This document shows, one piece after another, positions 5,609 to 13,203 of a DNA stretch of 14,981 nucleotides. The stretch lies in contig CAUSWF010000015.1 of assembly GCA_963535465.1 (NCBI GenBank), positions 1 through 14,981 of the forward strand. The letters run 5' to 3'. This stretch comes from CAUSWF01 sp963535465. Lineage in GTDB: Bacteria; Bacillota_I; Bacilli_A; RF39; UBA660. The notes beneath the pieces were generated by a model. That model worked only from the letters and a program-made list of their open reading frames with translations, made no database searches and was not told the DNA's origin. Position 1 is the first letter of the stretch, and every line of letters starts with the position of its first letter. The position numbers and the translations under genes are program-made.

Positions 5609-5974
5609 TTATTTATTATTTTGAAACATTTTAGCAAAATCTTGCATTGCTTTTAAATTTTCTGCAGATTTTTTAGGATTTTTTATGAATTCTTCTAAAA
5701 ATTTAGAAGTTGCATCATTTTTTAGTTGTTCCTCGTTAGTTTTTGATGTCAAATCATTTTCTGCAATTTTTAATCTAATTTGTTCATCAGTCTCTTTTTG
5801 AATTCTTTTTAACTCTTTATCTGATTCCTCTCTAATTTTTTTAATTTCAGTTTCCGCAGATATTTTAACAGCCTCTACATCATTTTTTGATTTTTTAATA
5901 GCAGCTAAATAAGTTAATAAAGAACTAACAATAGGAACAACTATAGAAATACCTAGTTGTAATTTCCAATCCAT
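5609..5974 (-). CDS. Membrane-anchored coiled-coil protein
   Basis: I place the start at ATG 5974 (MDWKLQLG), with AAAGGAGA just upstream, rather than at the ATG 29 codons earlier; a promoter -10 lies inside that earlier part. The product has 121 aa. Residues about 5-26 ('LQLGISIVVPIVSSLLTYLAAI') are one membrane helix, and 27-90 form a long Lys/Glu-rich helix ('EIKKIREESDKELKRIQKETDEQIRLKIAEND') that should make a coiled coil. The C-terminus ends 'MQDFAKMFQNNK'. The layout resembles small phage-like or plasmid-borne membrane proteins of unknown role. It stands alone with its own promoter and terminator among gene remnants. No enzymatic motif is present. Confidence 0.75.
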   Translation of the reverse strand: MDWKLQLGISIVVPIVSSLLTYLAAIKKSKNDVEAVKISAETEIKKIREESDKELKRIQKETDEQIRLKIAENDLTSKTNEEQLKNDATSKFLEEFIKNPKKSAENLKAMQDFAKMFQNNK

Positions 5975-5998
5975 ATTGATTCTCCTTTCGTAATAAAT

Positions 5999-6030
5999 AT
6001 TATACCATATAAATTCCCAAATCTTGACAA
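5999..6030 (-). promoter_or_regulatory. Promoter of the coiled-coil gene
   Basis: On the minus strand TATAAT (complement of 5999-6004) is preceded by TG at the extended -10 position (6005-6007). A TTGTCA (complement of 6025-6030) lies 20 bp upstream, longer than ideal for a -35 but tolerable with an extended -10. This supports the start at 5974. Confidence 0.6.
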
Positions 6031-6049
6031 ATCTAAAATAAAATATTAG

Positions 6050-6388
6050 TTTAAAAAACAACTTGATTATTTAAAAGAAAAAACAGATTATCTTATTTAT
6101 GATTTAAACAAAATCATCAAAAAACTTCCAGAATTTATACAAAATGTTATTGATAAATTATTTAATAGTAATAGTATCGATATTAAATATTTTAAAGAAC
6201 AATATGATCCAGAGATTAAAAGAAAAAGAGAAAAAGAATTTGAATCTAGAAGAAGGTTTAATCTATTTAGTAAAAAAGAAATTGAAAAAGTAACCAAACA
6301 TATAAATCAAGAAATGGAAGAATCAGCAGAAGACTTTTATACTGATAAAAAAGATAAAAAAAGACGATGGCTTATCACTATAATATAA
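6050..6388 (+). pseudogene. 3' remnant of a larger gene, possibly a mobilisation protein
   Basis: After a TAG at 6047-6049 the frame stays open for 112 codons to TAA 6386-6388, with no start codon before ATG near residue 91 and no ribosome binding site. The peptide ('KKQLDYLKEKTDYLIYDLNKIIKKLPEFIQNVIDKLF', then 'IKRKREKEFESRRRFNLFSKKEIEKV') reads like the helical, highly charged C-terminal part of a Mob/Pre-type plasmid mobilisation protein, but that match is by general pattern only. The 5' part seems to be lost where the coiled-coil gene and its promoter now lie. It is probably a fragment left from an earlier mobile element at this tRNA site. Confidence 0.4.
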
Positions 6389-6448
6389 ATTTTATGGTAA
6401 GATAATTAATTAAGAAACTTTATTCAAAAAATAGAAAGGATGTGAACT

Positions 6449-7327
6449 ATGAATAAAGATAATATTAAAACTGAAATTATAGTAAAAGAACAAAGAATTA
6501 ATGTATTAAGAATTGATAATAAAGAATTTATATCTCTGACTGATTTAGCAAGATATGCAAATCCCGAAGAACCTAAAATACCTATTTATGCTTGGATGAG
6601 AAATAAAGATGTTATTGCTTATTTAGGATTATGGGAACAACTTAATAATGAAAACTTCAAAGGTCACGAATTCGAGACCTTTGAGAATCAAGCTGGTAAA
6701 AATAGTTTTTATATGTCTCCTCAAAAATGGATTAAAGAAACTAATGCTGTTGGTATTATTTCTAAATCTGGTAATAATGGTGGAACTTATGCTAGAAGTG
6801 ATATTGCTTTAGAGTTTGCTAGTTGGTTAAGTCCTGAATTTAAACTATATGTAATTCAAGAATTTGAAAGATTAAAGAAAAATGAAGCATACCAAAATAA
6901 AATTGATTGGCATGCTAATAGAGTTTTAGCAAAAGTTAGTTATGTAGTTCATACTGATGCTATTAAAAGTATAATTGTTCCTACTTTAACTGAGAAACAA
7001 AAGAAATTTGTATATGCCGAAGAAGGCGATGTCTTAAATGTTGCATTATTTGGTATAACTGCTAAAGAGTGGCGAGAAAGTAATCCTGATATAGCTGATA
7101 AAGGAAATATTAGGGATTATACTGATTTACTTCATTTAGTAATATTAAATAATCTTGAAAATATAAATGCTGAATTAATTGAAATGAAAATACCACAAAA
7201 TGAAAGACTAGTTAGATTAAATAATATTGCAAGAAAACAAATGGAATTATTAAAGAATAACAAATCATTTAACAACCTTGAATATATTGAAAATAAAGTT
7301 AATAATAAACAAGATATCTTAATTTAA
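6449..7327 (+). CDS. KilA-N domain protein
   Basis: This 292-aa protein has AAAGGATG ten bases before the ATG. Residues about 24-143 form a KilA-N domain, a DNA-binding module of phages and large DNA viruses: 'FISLTDLARYANPEEPKIPIYAWMRNKDVIAYLGLWE', then 'FYMSPQKWIKETNAVGIISKSGNNGGTYARSDIALEFASWLSPEFKLYVIQEFERLK', the last part being the most typical. The C-terminal half (150-275) is helical, with 'LNVALFGITAKEWRESNPDIADKGNIRDYTDLLHLVILNNLENINAELIEM', a stretch that often accompanies KilA-N in gut bacteria. In phages such proteins regulate genes or block host growth; the bacterial ones are mostly uncharacterised. It is intact among remnants, ends in a strong terminator and appears to be a single-gene unit. 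Confidence 0.88.
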   Translation: MNKDNIKTEIIVKEQRINVLRIDNKEFISLTDLARYANPEEPKIPIYAWMRNKDVIAYLGLWEQLNNENFKGHEFETFENQAGKNSFYMSPQKWIKETNAVGIISKSGNNGGTYARSDIALEFASWLSPEFKLYVIQEFERLKKNEAYQNKIDWHANRVLAKVSYVVHTDAIKSIIVPTLTEKQKKFVYAEEGDVLNVALFGITAKEWRESNPDIADKGNIRDYTDLLHLVILNNLENINAELIEMKIPQNERLVRLNNIARKQMELLKNNKSFNNLEYIENKVNNKQDILI

Positions 7328-7334
7328 ACAAAGT

Positions 7335-7364
7335 AAAAGATGATAATTTTCGTTATCATCTTTT
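7335..7364. terminator. Strong bidirectional terminator
   Basis: AAAAGATGATAA (7335-7346) and TTATCATCTTTT (7353-7364) make a perfect 12-bp stem with a 6-base loop, T-rich on both strands. It ends the KilA-N gene on the plus strand and the ABC-F operon on the minus strand. Confidence 0.88.
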
Positions 7365-7396
7365 AATATTATATATAATAAAAATTTGGTTTAAAT

Positions 7397-7416
7397 AATA
7401 GTCATCACTATTTTTT
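7397..7416 (+). terminator. Short hairpin next to the operon end
   Basis: AATAGT (7397-7402), loop CATC and ACTATT (7407-7412) are followed by TTTT on the plus strand. It begins three bases after the stop codon of the facing minus-strand gene. The stem is only 6 bp and weak, so it may be a secondary terminator for read-through past 7364. Confidence 0.4.
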
Positions 7417-7855
7417 ATCTATGTTTTTCACTATGTTCTTCTTGCTCTAAATTGTTCTCTTGTTGTTTTTGAACATACATTGCTTTAATATCATTAATTT
7501 TATTATTCCATGTTTGAGATTCTTCATCATAAACCCAAACTTCAACTAAATCATTTATAGATACTGCCCCAGTTCCAAAATCTTGTACTACATCAGAACT
7601 TGCAACTAATACAGGTCTTTTATTTACATGAAAACTATTTGAGCCGCCATAAGTCCACCAAACTTGATTACTAGGTCTTTTATCATTTGCTCTTACATAA
7701 CCAGTTTCAATTATGTCATTAATTTGATTAAAACCTGTTTCTCTATAAACAAATCCATCTTTTGTTGAAAGTGCAGTTGGATCATTTCTACCAATAGGAG
7801 AAACTGATGGAGCAACTCTATTTATTGCATCATTTATTCTATCTCTTTCTTTCAT
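7415..7855 (-). CDS. Unidentified 146-aa protein, last gene of the ylmH/ABC-F operon
   Basis: GAGG lies 7 bases before ATG 7855, and the ABC-F stop codon is only 12 bases upstream, so it is cotranscribed with a translation-related operon. The core (residues about 33-115) is well ordered: 'DGFVYRETGFNQINDIIETGYVRA', 'VWWTYGGSNSFHVNKRPVLVASSDVVQDFGTGAVSINDLVEVWVYD'. The pattern of Arg/Tyr near the start, a Trp-Trp-x-x-Gly-Gly middle and a closing beta-hairpin resembles C-terminal domains of some phage head-associated or large polyvalent proteins, and loosely an ADP-ribosyltransferase-like fold. I cannot name the family with confidence. The tail (128-146) is Gln/Glu/His-rich and disordered. There is no signal peptide or membrane helix. 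Confidence 0.7.
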   Translation of the reverse strand: MKERDRINDAINRVAPSVSPIGRNDPTALSTKDGFVYRETGFNQINDIIETGYVRANDKRPSNQVWWTYGGSNSFHVNKRPVLVASSDVVQDFGTGAVSINDLVEVWVYDEESQTWNNKINDIKAMYVQKQQENNLEQEEHSEKHR

Positions 7856-7867
7856 TTAATACCTCAC

Positions 7868-9499
7868 TTAATCGTTATCTTTTGTATTAATCATTTTATA
7901 GTGTTCTATTATATCTCTTTTATAGTAGTCTATTTGACCGGTTGGTAGTATTAATACTCTTTCTATACCTAGGTTATCTACAAATTCTGGGTTATGTGAT
8001 ACTACTAGCATTGTTCCTTTAAATGTTTTAAAAGTATTAGCTATTATTTTTTGAGTTTCTGGATCTAGATGATTTGTTGGTTCATCTAATACTAATAGAT
8101 TTGCGCCTGTTAGAGATAGTTTAGCAAGTGATAATCTGCTTCTTTCTCCTGGAGATAATATACTTACTTTTTTATATACATCATCTTCATAAAATAAGAA
8201 TCTTCCTAATACATTTCTTAATTCTTTAGTCGATATATCTATATCATTAAAATTATCTATTATACTTTTATTATTATCTAGTAATTCATGTTCTTGGGCA
8301 TAATATCCTAGATCTGTTTTGTCTCCTATTATTATTTCTCCTTTATCTGGAGTTAATCTATTCATTATTAATTTTAATAATGTAGATTTACCTACTCCAT
8401 TTACTCCTACTATTAAGAATTTTTCTCCTTTAGATAGAGAAAATGATAAATTATGAAGTATATATCTTTTAGATGATTTATCATATTTAAAGGATAGTTT
8501 ATCTACCGTTAGTGGATACTTTGTACTTTCTCTATTTATATTAATTTTTAGATTTAGTTCTTTTGATTTTACTGGAGAAGTTATTTTATCTTTTAATAAT
8601 TTTTCTAATTTCTTTTCTCTATCTTGAGCCATTTTCTTTCTATTACCTGATGAGTTTGTATATTTTTCTATTATCTTTCTTAATTTAATTTCTTCTTCCT
8701 GTTGTTTTTCTATTTTTCTTTCTATTTCTAGTTCATGGTGATCTATTACTTTTTTAAACTTATCATAATTACCATTAAATAGTTCAAATGTTTTTAATCT
8801 CTTGTCTAAAAATAGAGTTTTTGTTGTTACCTCATTTAAGAATTCTATGTCATGTGATATTACATAGACTCCTCCTTTATAATTTTTAATATAGTTAATT
8901 ATATATTCTTTTGTATCTATATCTAAGTGATTTGTTGGTTCATCTAATAATATTATTTCCGGTTTAGAATATAATAGTCTTGCGAAGGCTATTTTAGATT
9001 TTTGTCCTCCTGATAAAGTATTTAATGGTTTTTCTAATAAATTATCATCTATGTTCATACCATCTATTATTTTAAGTAAAGTATTTTCTGCAGAATATGA
9101 TTCCCAGTATTCTAGTTCTTGATTTATTATATTTATTTTTTTATATAGATCATTTAATTTTGATTCCTCTGCTGCAGATAATTCTATATATAGTTTTTCT
9201 AATTCTTTATTTAGTTTATCTATTGGTCTTCCTAACAATAGAAAGTCAAATACAGTTATATTTTCTTCTGGTATTTCATCTTTTATTACTTGAGGAAGAT
9301 ATGCTACACGAGTGTTATTTTTTATTATTACTTTGCCTTTATCTGGGGAAATTTGTCCATATACTATCTTTAGAAATGTTGATTTACCTGCTCCATTTAG
9401 ACCTACTATTCCTACTTTTTCATAGTCATCTATATTGATATTTATATTATTAAATAGTTCTTGATTTCCAAATGACATAGTTAGATTTTTTATTTGCAT
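7868..9499 (-). CDS. ABC-F family ATPase (ribosome-associated)
   Basis: This 543-aa soluble protein has two ABC ATPase domains and no membrane segments, which defines the ABC-F family. Domain 1: Walker A 'GLNGAGKST' (33-41), signature 'LSGGQ' (162-166), Walker B 'LLDEPTNHLD' (184-193) and switch His216. Residues about 245-310 are the charged inter-domain linker that reaches into the ribosome. Domain 2: Walker A 'GVNGVGKST' (365-373), signature 'LSPGE' (448-452), Walker B 'LVLDEPTNHLD' (469-479) and switch His502. ABC-F proteins bind the E site, either to rescue or regulate translating ribosomes or to give resistance to ribosome-targeting drugs; the sequence alone does not decide which. AGGAGG lies five bases before the ATG, and the ylmH-like stop codon is 8 bases upstream, so they form one operon. 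All motifs are intact. Confidence 0.95.
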   Translation of the reverse strand: MQIKNLTMSFGNQELFNNININIDDYEKVGIVGLNGAGKSTFLKIVYGQISPDKGKVIIKNNTRVAYLPQVIKDEIPEENITVFDFLLLGRPIDKLNKELEKLYIELSAAEESKLNDLYKKINIINQELEYWESYSAENTLLKIIDGMNIDDNLLEKPLNTLSGGQKSKIAFARLLYSKPEIILLDEPTNHLDIDTKEYIINYIKNYKGGVYVISHDIEFLNEVTTKTLFLDKRLKTFELFNGNYDKFKKVIDHHELEIERKIEKQQEEEIKLRKIIEKYTNSSGNRKKMAQDREKKLEKLLKDKITSPVKSKELNLKININRESTKYPLTVDKLSFKYDKSSKRYILHNLSFSLSKGEKFLIVGVNGVGKSTLLKLIMNRLTPDKGEIIIGDKTDLGYYAQEHELLDNNKSIIDNFNDIDISTKELRNVLGRFLFYEDDVYKKVSILSPGERSRLSLAKLSLTGANLLVLDEPTNHLDPETQKIIANTFKTFKGTMLVVSHNPEFVDNLGIERVLILPTGQIDYYKRDIIEHYKMINTKDND

Positions 9500-9507
9500 A
9501 TGTCCTC

Positions 9508-10185
9508 CTATTTATACTTATTTACCTCTATTAAATAGTTATCTTTTTTAGTTTCTTTTATGATACCTATAAATCTATATTTACCATATTTTCTTATTGA
9601 TATAATATCATTTTCTTTTATTATATAAGATGATTTATTTAATAGTTCGTAATTTATTCTAATTAGTTTATCTTTTATCATATCTTTTACTATATATCTA
9701 GATGTTTTTATTAATTTAGATATTAGATTATCACTTCTTAGAGATGATACTATTATGTTTATTTTTTCATATTCTACTAGATAATCTTTTAAAGAGTTAA
9801 TATCTAATTCTTCTAGTTTTATATTATAGTTTTTTATTTTAATTAGATTAGTTTCTATATAGTTACTTATAGATGATGATATATACATATAATATCTATT
9901 ATTAGTACAGATTATATCTCCTATTAAATGTTCATCTATATTTAATGATAAGAGAGAGCCTAATATATCAGAGTGTTTTATAGTACCATTTAGTATTATT
10001 TCATATAATTTTATTTCTAATCTTTCTTTATATATTATATATTTGTTTGAATCTATAAATGGATAAAATATATTATATGTATTTTTAGGTATTATACTTA
10101 GTATCTTTTTATATTCTATTTCGTTTAAGAATAGAGTTTGTTCTCCTCTTTTTAATTTATTTATGTTTTTTTTTATAAAATACAT
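9508..10185 (-). CDS. ylmH: YlmH-like S4-domain RNA-binding protein
   Basis: This 225-aa protein is somewhat shorter than B. subtilis YlmH (about 257 aa). The N-terminal half has the family pattern ('TLFLNEIEYKKILSIIP', 'FYPFIDSNKYIIYKERLEIKLYEI', 'KHSDILGSLLSLNIDEHLIGDI'). Residues about 147-200 form the S4 RNA-binding domain ('SSLRSDNLISKLIKTSRYIVKDMIKDKLIRINYELLNKSSYIIKENDIISIRKYGKYRF'). YlmH binds the 50S ribosome and is linked to ribosome-associated quality control and the division gene cluster. Here it is not beside ftsZ or sepF but leads an operon with an ABC-F ATPase 8 bases downstream, a pairing that fits a ribosome role. GAGGTG precedes the ATG, and an extended -10 promoter lies 16 bp upstream of the start. 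Confidence 0.82.
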   Translation of the reverse strand: MYFIKKNINKLKRGEQTLFLNEIEYKKILSIIPKNTYNIFYPFIDSNKYIIYKERLEIKLYEIILNGTIKHSDILGSLLSLNIDEHLIGDIICTNNRYYMYISSSISNYIETNLIKIKNYNIKLEELDINSLKDYLVEYEKINIIVSSLRSDNLISKLIKTSRYIVKDMIKDKLIRINYELLNKSSYIIKENDIISIRKYGKYRFIGIIKETKKDNYLIEVNKYK

Positions 10186-10250
10186 TAAATCACCTCTTTT
10201 ATTATAGCATTATTTATAAAAATTGATTATACTGAAATTAGAGGGTATTT
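10186..10250. promoter_or_regulatory. Divergent promoters for the ylmH operon and the GH13 gene
   Basis: Leftward, an extended -10 TGCTATAAT (complement of 10201-10209) stands close to the ylmH-like start. Rightward, TATACT (10228-10233) precedes the GH13 gene, whose AGAGGG at 10240-10245 lies six bases before its ATG. Neither -35 is clear. The two promoters almost overlap, so their activities may be linked. Confidence 0.55.
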
Positions 10251-11207
10251 ATGAGAATTATTAATCTTTTTGATATGAAATTGAAAGATATAATTAGTAT
10301 TGTTCCATTGATTAAAGAACAAGGTTTTGATGCGATACAAATATCTCCTTTACAGACTACTAAAGATGAAGAAGAATTTGATTGGGACAAGTGGTGGATA
10401 TTATATCAACCTATTGATTTTAATATTAGTAATAAGAGGATTGGTAGTAGTTTAGAACTTAGAAAATTATGTAATTTTGCTCATAAGTATGGACTATATA
10501 TAATTGCTGATATTATAGTTGGTCATATGGCTGGTAGAGATAATGGAGAAGTATACCCTAATAGTAAGATAGATAAAGAGTTTGTTGATAATAAAAATAA
10601 TTGGAGAAGTTTTTTATATGTTGATAATTGGGATGATAGATATCAAGTTATTAATAGAAGTATGGGGCTGCCTGGGTTAAATCATAATAGTGTTATTGTT
10701 CAAGATAAGATTATTAATATGATAAATAATTATATAGATTTAGGAATAGATGGATTTAGAATAGATGCGGCTAAATCTATTGGATTAGAAGATGAAGGAT
10801 GTAATTTCTTTAATAATATTACTTATAATATGAAAAGAAATAGTAATGGTGAATTAGTTAAGATAGTATATGGAGAAGTAATATGTTCTAGTAATTATCT
10901 GATAGATAGATATTCTAAATATATGAAAGTATTAACTAATTATAATTATGTTGGGTATAATAATAATGATGCTGTTATACCATTTATTGAGGATAAAGAT
11001 AATTGGTATGATCCTAATATTAGTGGTTTGGGTTGGACTAATAATTTATCTACTAGAGAAATAGTTAGAAGATATAGTGATTTAACTAGGATATATGATA
11101 ATACTTTGTTTTATCCAAGAATTAGTAAAGATAATAACAAAGAGTTTGAGAAAGCTTGGCTAACTGATAATATTAGAGAAGCTAATAAAGTAAAAATAAA
11201 AAGATAG
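10251..11207 (+). CDS. Short intracellular GH13 (alpha-amylase family) protein with altered region IV
   Basis: This 318-aa protein has no signal peptide and is a minimal GH13 (beta/alpha)8 barrel. Family marks in order: 'YQPIDF' (52-57), region I Asp87-His92 ('DIIVGH'), region V 'LPGLNHNS' (140-147), region II 'GFRIDAAKSI' with nucleophile Asp172 and Arg170, region III 'VYGEV' with acid/base Glu209, and region IV 'FIEDKD' with Asp250. All three carboxylates are kept. However, the usual His before the region IV Asp is Lys249, the region II His is Ser176, and the C-terminal beta domain of full amylases is missing. It should act on an alpha-glucan or oligosaccharide in the cytoplasm if active; a changed substrate or a non-catalytic role is possible. 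The PrsW-like gene begins 8 bases after it, so they share a transcript. Confidence 0.85.
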   Translation: MRIINLFDMKLKDIISIVPLIKEQGFDAIQISPLQTTKDEEEFDWDKWWILYQPIDFNISNKRIGSSLELRKLCNFAHKYGLYIIADIIVGHMAGRDNGEVYPNSKIDKEFVDNKNNWRSFLYVDNWDDRYQVINRSMGLPGLNHNSVIVQDKIINMINNYIDLGIDGFRIDAAKSIGLEDEGCNFFNNITYNMKRNSNGELVKIVYGEVICSSNYLIDRYSKYMKVLTNYNYVGYNNNDAVIPFIEDKDNWYDPNISGLGWTNNLSTREIVRRYSDLTRIYDNTLFYPRISKDNNKEFEKAWLTDNIREANKVKIKR

Positions 11208-11215
11208 GAGAATTT

Positions 11216-11968
11216 ATGAATAATATTGTTTTATCAATTATAATATCAGTATTACCTGTTGTAGTACTTTGTAAATATATATATGATCAAGATAAATATA
11301 AAGAACCAAAGTATTTATTAATTAAATTATTTGTTATTGGGATGATAACTATTATTCCTACGATAATTATTGAACTATTTTTACAGAAAGTATTTACTGT
11401 ACATACTGACAATATTATTAGTTTTTTTATTAATACTTTAATTTCTGTTGCGATAGTTGAGGAATTATCTAAATGGATTGTTGTTAAGAGTGTTGCTTAT
11501 AATAATAAAGAGTTTGATCATATATATGATATTATAGTTTATTCTGTATTTACTTCTTTAGGTTTTGCTTTAATAGAAAATATTATATATGTATTAAATA
11601 CTAATATAGGTATTGGGATATTTAGAGCTATTGTTTCTATTCCTATACATGCTTGTTGTGGTATTATTATGGGTTATTATCTTGGTAAGGCTAAAGTTAG
11701 TGATATTACTTTATCTAATAGACGTAATAGACATTTAATTTTTAGTTTATTAGTACCTACTATTACTCATACTTTATATGATACTTTATTATTTTCTCAT
11801 AATGATACTTTACTTCTTATATTTATATTCTTTGTTATATATACTTATATTTCTAGTTTAATTAAAGTAAAGAAGTTATCTAACATTACTTGTGAATTAA
11901 AAGATATTAATTCAACTAAAGTATTAAATATAGATATAATAGATAAATTATATAAAAAAGAAAAATAA
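11216..11968 (+). CDS. prsW: PrsW-family intramembrane metalloprotease
   Basis: This 250-aa protein has about seven hydrophobic segments. It carries the family motifs: 'VEELSKW' (EExxK, Glu82-Glu83, Lys86), 'FALIENIIY' (FxxxEN, Phe117, Glu121-Asn122), 'PIHACCGIIMGYYLG' (His145) and 'HTLYD' (His185). In B. subtilis PrsW makes the first cut in the anti-sigma factor RsiW during envelope stress; its target here is unknown, and no anti-sigma or sigma gene is in the window. TAGGAG, overlapping the preceding stop codon, serves as ribosome binding site. The 'YDQDKYKEPKY' after the first helix is also typical of the family. It is complete. The partner GH13 gene gives no clear hint about the substrate. 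Confidence 0.88.
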   Translation: MNNIVLSIIISVLPVVVLCKYIYDQDKYKEPKYLLIKLFVIGMITIIPTIIIELFLQKVFTVHTDNIISFFINTLISVAIVEELSKWIVVKSVAYNNKEFDHIYDIIVYSVFTSLGFALIENIIYVLNTNIGIGIFRAIVSIPIHACCGIIMGYYLGKAKVSDITLSNRRNRHLIFSLLVPTITHTLYDTLLFSHNDTLLLIFIFFVIYTYISSLIKVKKLSNITCELKDINSTKVLNIDIIDKLYKKEK

Positions 11969-11989
11969 TAGTTTAACTATTATTTTTTT
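11964..11989. terminator. Bidirectional terminator between prsW and the femX-like gene
   Basis: AATAATAGT (11964-11972) pairs with ACTATTATT (11976-11984) around a TTA loop and runs into Ts on the plus strand, with As upstream giving Ts on the minus strand. It overlaps the stop codons of both facing genes. Confidence 0.75.
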
Positions 11990-13203
11990 AGTTTGTGTAT
12001 GATATTAAATATAGTGTATTTAAGCTTATTTATAGGTAGATAGTATTCTCCTATTAATTCTTCTACATATCCGTTAAAACCACGTTTAAATTCATATATT
12101 CCATAGTCTTTAGGATGAGTATTTATATTTTCTGGTATACCATAAAAGTTATGCTTCTTAAAGCCATTCTTTATACCATATTTTATTAGATGCCATTGAA
12201 TTAAATATTGTCCATTAAACTTCATATATTCTTCATAGTTTCCACTAGATAGATATATTACTTCTGGTTGTATTAACATAAACATTGATCCAGATAAAGA
12301 AATAATATTAGTTTTTTTATCTTTTTTTATAGTTTCTGCTTCTTCTATTTTTTTATTTAGATTTTCTATTTCGCTTTCGATGTTTTTCTTTTTTCCTTCA
12401 TTATATTTTGCATCTGATAATTTAGTTAAAGACTCTTCTTTTTCGTCTATTTCTTTTTGTAAATTAGAAATATATTTATCTAGATTTAACTCTGTTATAA
12501 AATATTTTACTTCATTAGTATCATGAAATAAGTCATACATCTTTTCGAAATATGATAATTTTCTTACTTTGAAGTTCTTTCTTGCACCTGTTTCTTCCAT
12601 TATACTTTGGAATTTAGGTAATTCTTCTTTTGATAACTCTCTTACATCTATACCTATTTTTTCTGCTTTTCTTATGTAATTTCTTACATTAGGTCTCATT
12701 TCTTTAAATATTTCTTCTTCTGTTTTTCCTTCTAAGTTAAGTGAAAACATCCAAGTTACTTGTTCAGGATTAGATGCCTTTTTAAAGCCTAGTTTAGATA
12801 GATTTTCTACTACTTTAGAGTTATCTAGTCCACCCTCTACTATATTACCATCTATATCTCTTTCTTTATATATTACATATGGATCTATTCTTAATATATA
12901 TCCATTATGTTTTTTTATAAATTCTTTTAAATTATTAACAAAGTATGTTAATAACTTTTCATCTTTATAATCTACTAATAGTCCACGTGGTGAATAAAAT
13001 TCTTTTGTATTTAGTTTAGTTTTTCTTGCATATATTAAAGCTGCGCCTAATAATTTACTATTATCTTTTACTCCTACGAAATATGTTTCCCAATTAAGTT
13101 CTTTTCTTAAACTAGATATTTTAGGAGATGATAAAAATGACTTTTGATTACTCTCTTCCCAAAACTTAGTGTATTCTTTTTCTGTTATTTCTAGAAATTG
13201 CAT
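11980..13203 (-). CDS. FemX/FemAB-family peptidoglycan-bridge aminoacyltransferase
   Basis: This 407-aa protein is close to FemX/FemA/FemB length. Two GNAT-like subdomains are recognisable: residues about 1-150 ('FLSSPKISSLRKELNWETYFVGVKD', 'FYSPRGLLVDY', 'GYILRIDPYVI') and 150-235 plus 298-407 ('WMFSLNLEGKTEEEIFKEMRPNVRNYIRKAEKIGI', 'YLIQWHLIKYGIKNGFKKHNFYGI', 'YGIYEFKRGFNGYVEELIGEYYLP'). Residues about 240-297 are a charged coiled-coil arm, as in FemA. These enzymes move amino acids from aminoacyl-tRNA to the lysine of lipid II or nascent peptidoglycan, so the organism probably makes a cross-bridged cell wall. AAGGAGG lies ten bases before the ATG. The upstream membrane-protein gene overlaps its start by 38 bp, suggesting coupled translation. 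Which amino acid is added cannot be read from the sequence. Confidence 0.9.
   Translation of the reverse strand: MQFLEITEKEYTKFWEESNQKSFLSSPKISSLRKELNWETYFVGVKDNSKLLGAALIYARKTKLNTKEFYSPRGLLVDYKDEKLLTYFVNNLKEFIKKHNGYILRIDPYVIYKERDIDGNIVEGGLDNSKVVENLSKLGFKKASNPEQVTWMFSLNLEGKTEEEIFKEMRPNVRNYIRKAEKIGIDVRELSKEELPKFQSIMEETGARKNFKVRKLSYFEKMYDLFHDTNEVKYFITELNLDKYISNLQKEIDEKEESLTKLSDAKYNEGKKKNIESEIENLNKKIEEAETIKKDKKTNIISLSGSMFMLIQPEVIYLSSGNYEEYMKFNGQYLIQWHLIKYGIKNGFKKHNFYGIPENINTHPKDYGIYEFKRGFNGYVEELIGEYYLPINKLKYTIFNIIHKLKK

Noticed and set aside
5975..6061. N-terminal 29-residue extension of the coiled-coil protein
   Set aside because: It overlaps the extended -10 promoter, and a clear AAAGGAGA stands before the internal ATG at 5974.
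9097..9438. Plus-strand reading frame inside the ABC-F gene
   Set aside because: It is antisense to a fully motif-complete ABC-F coding region, has Leu/Phe-rich composition and no ribosome binding site.
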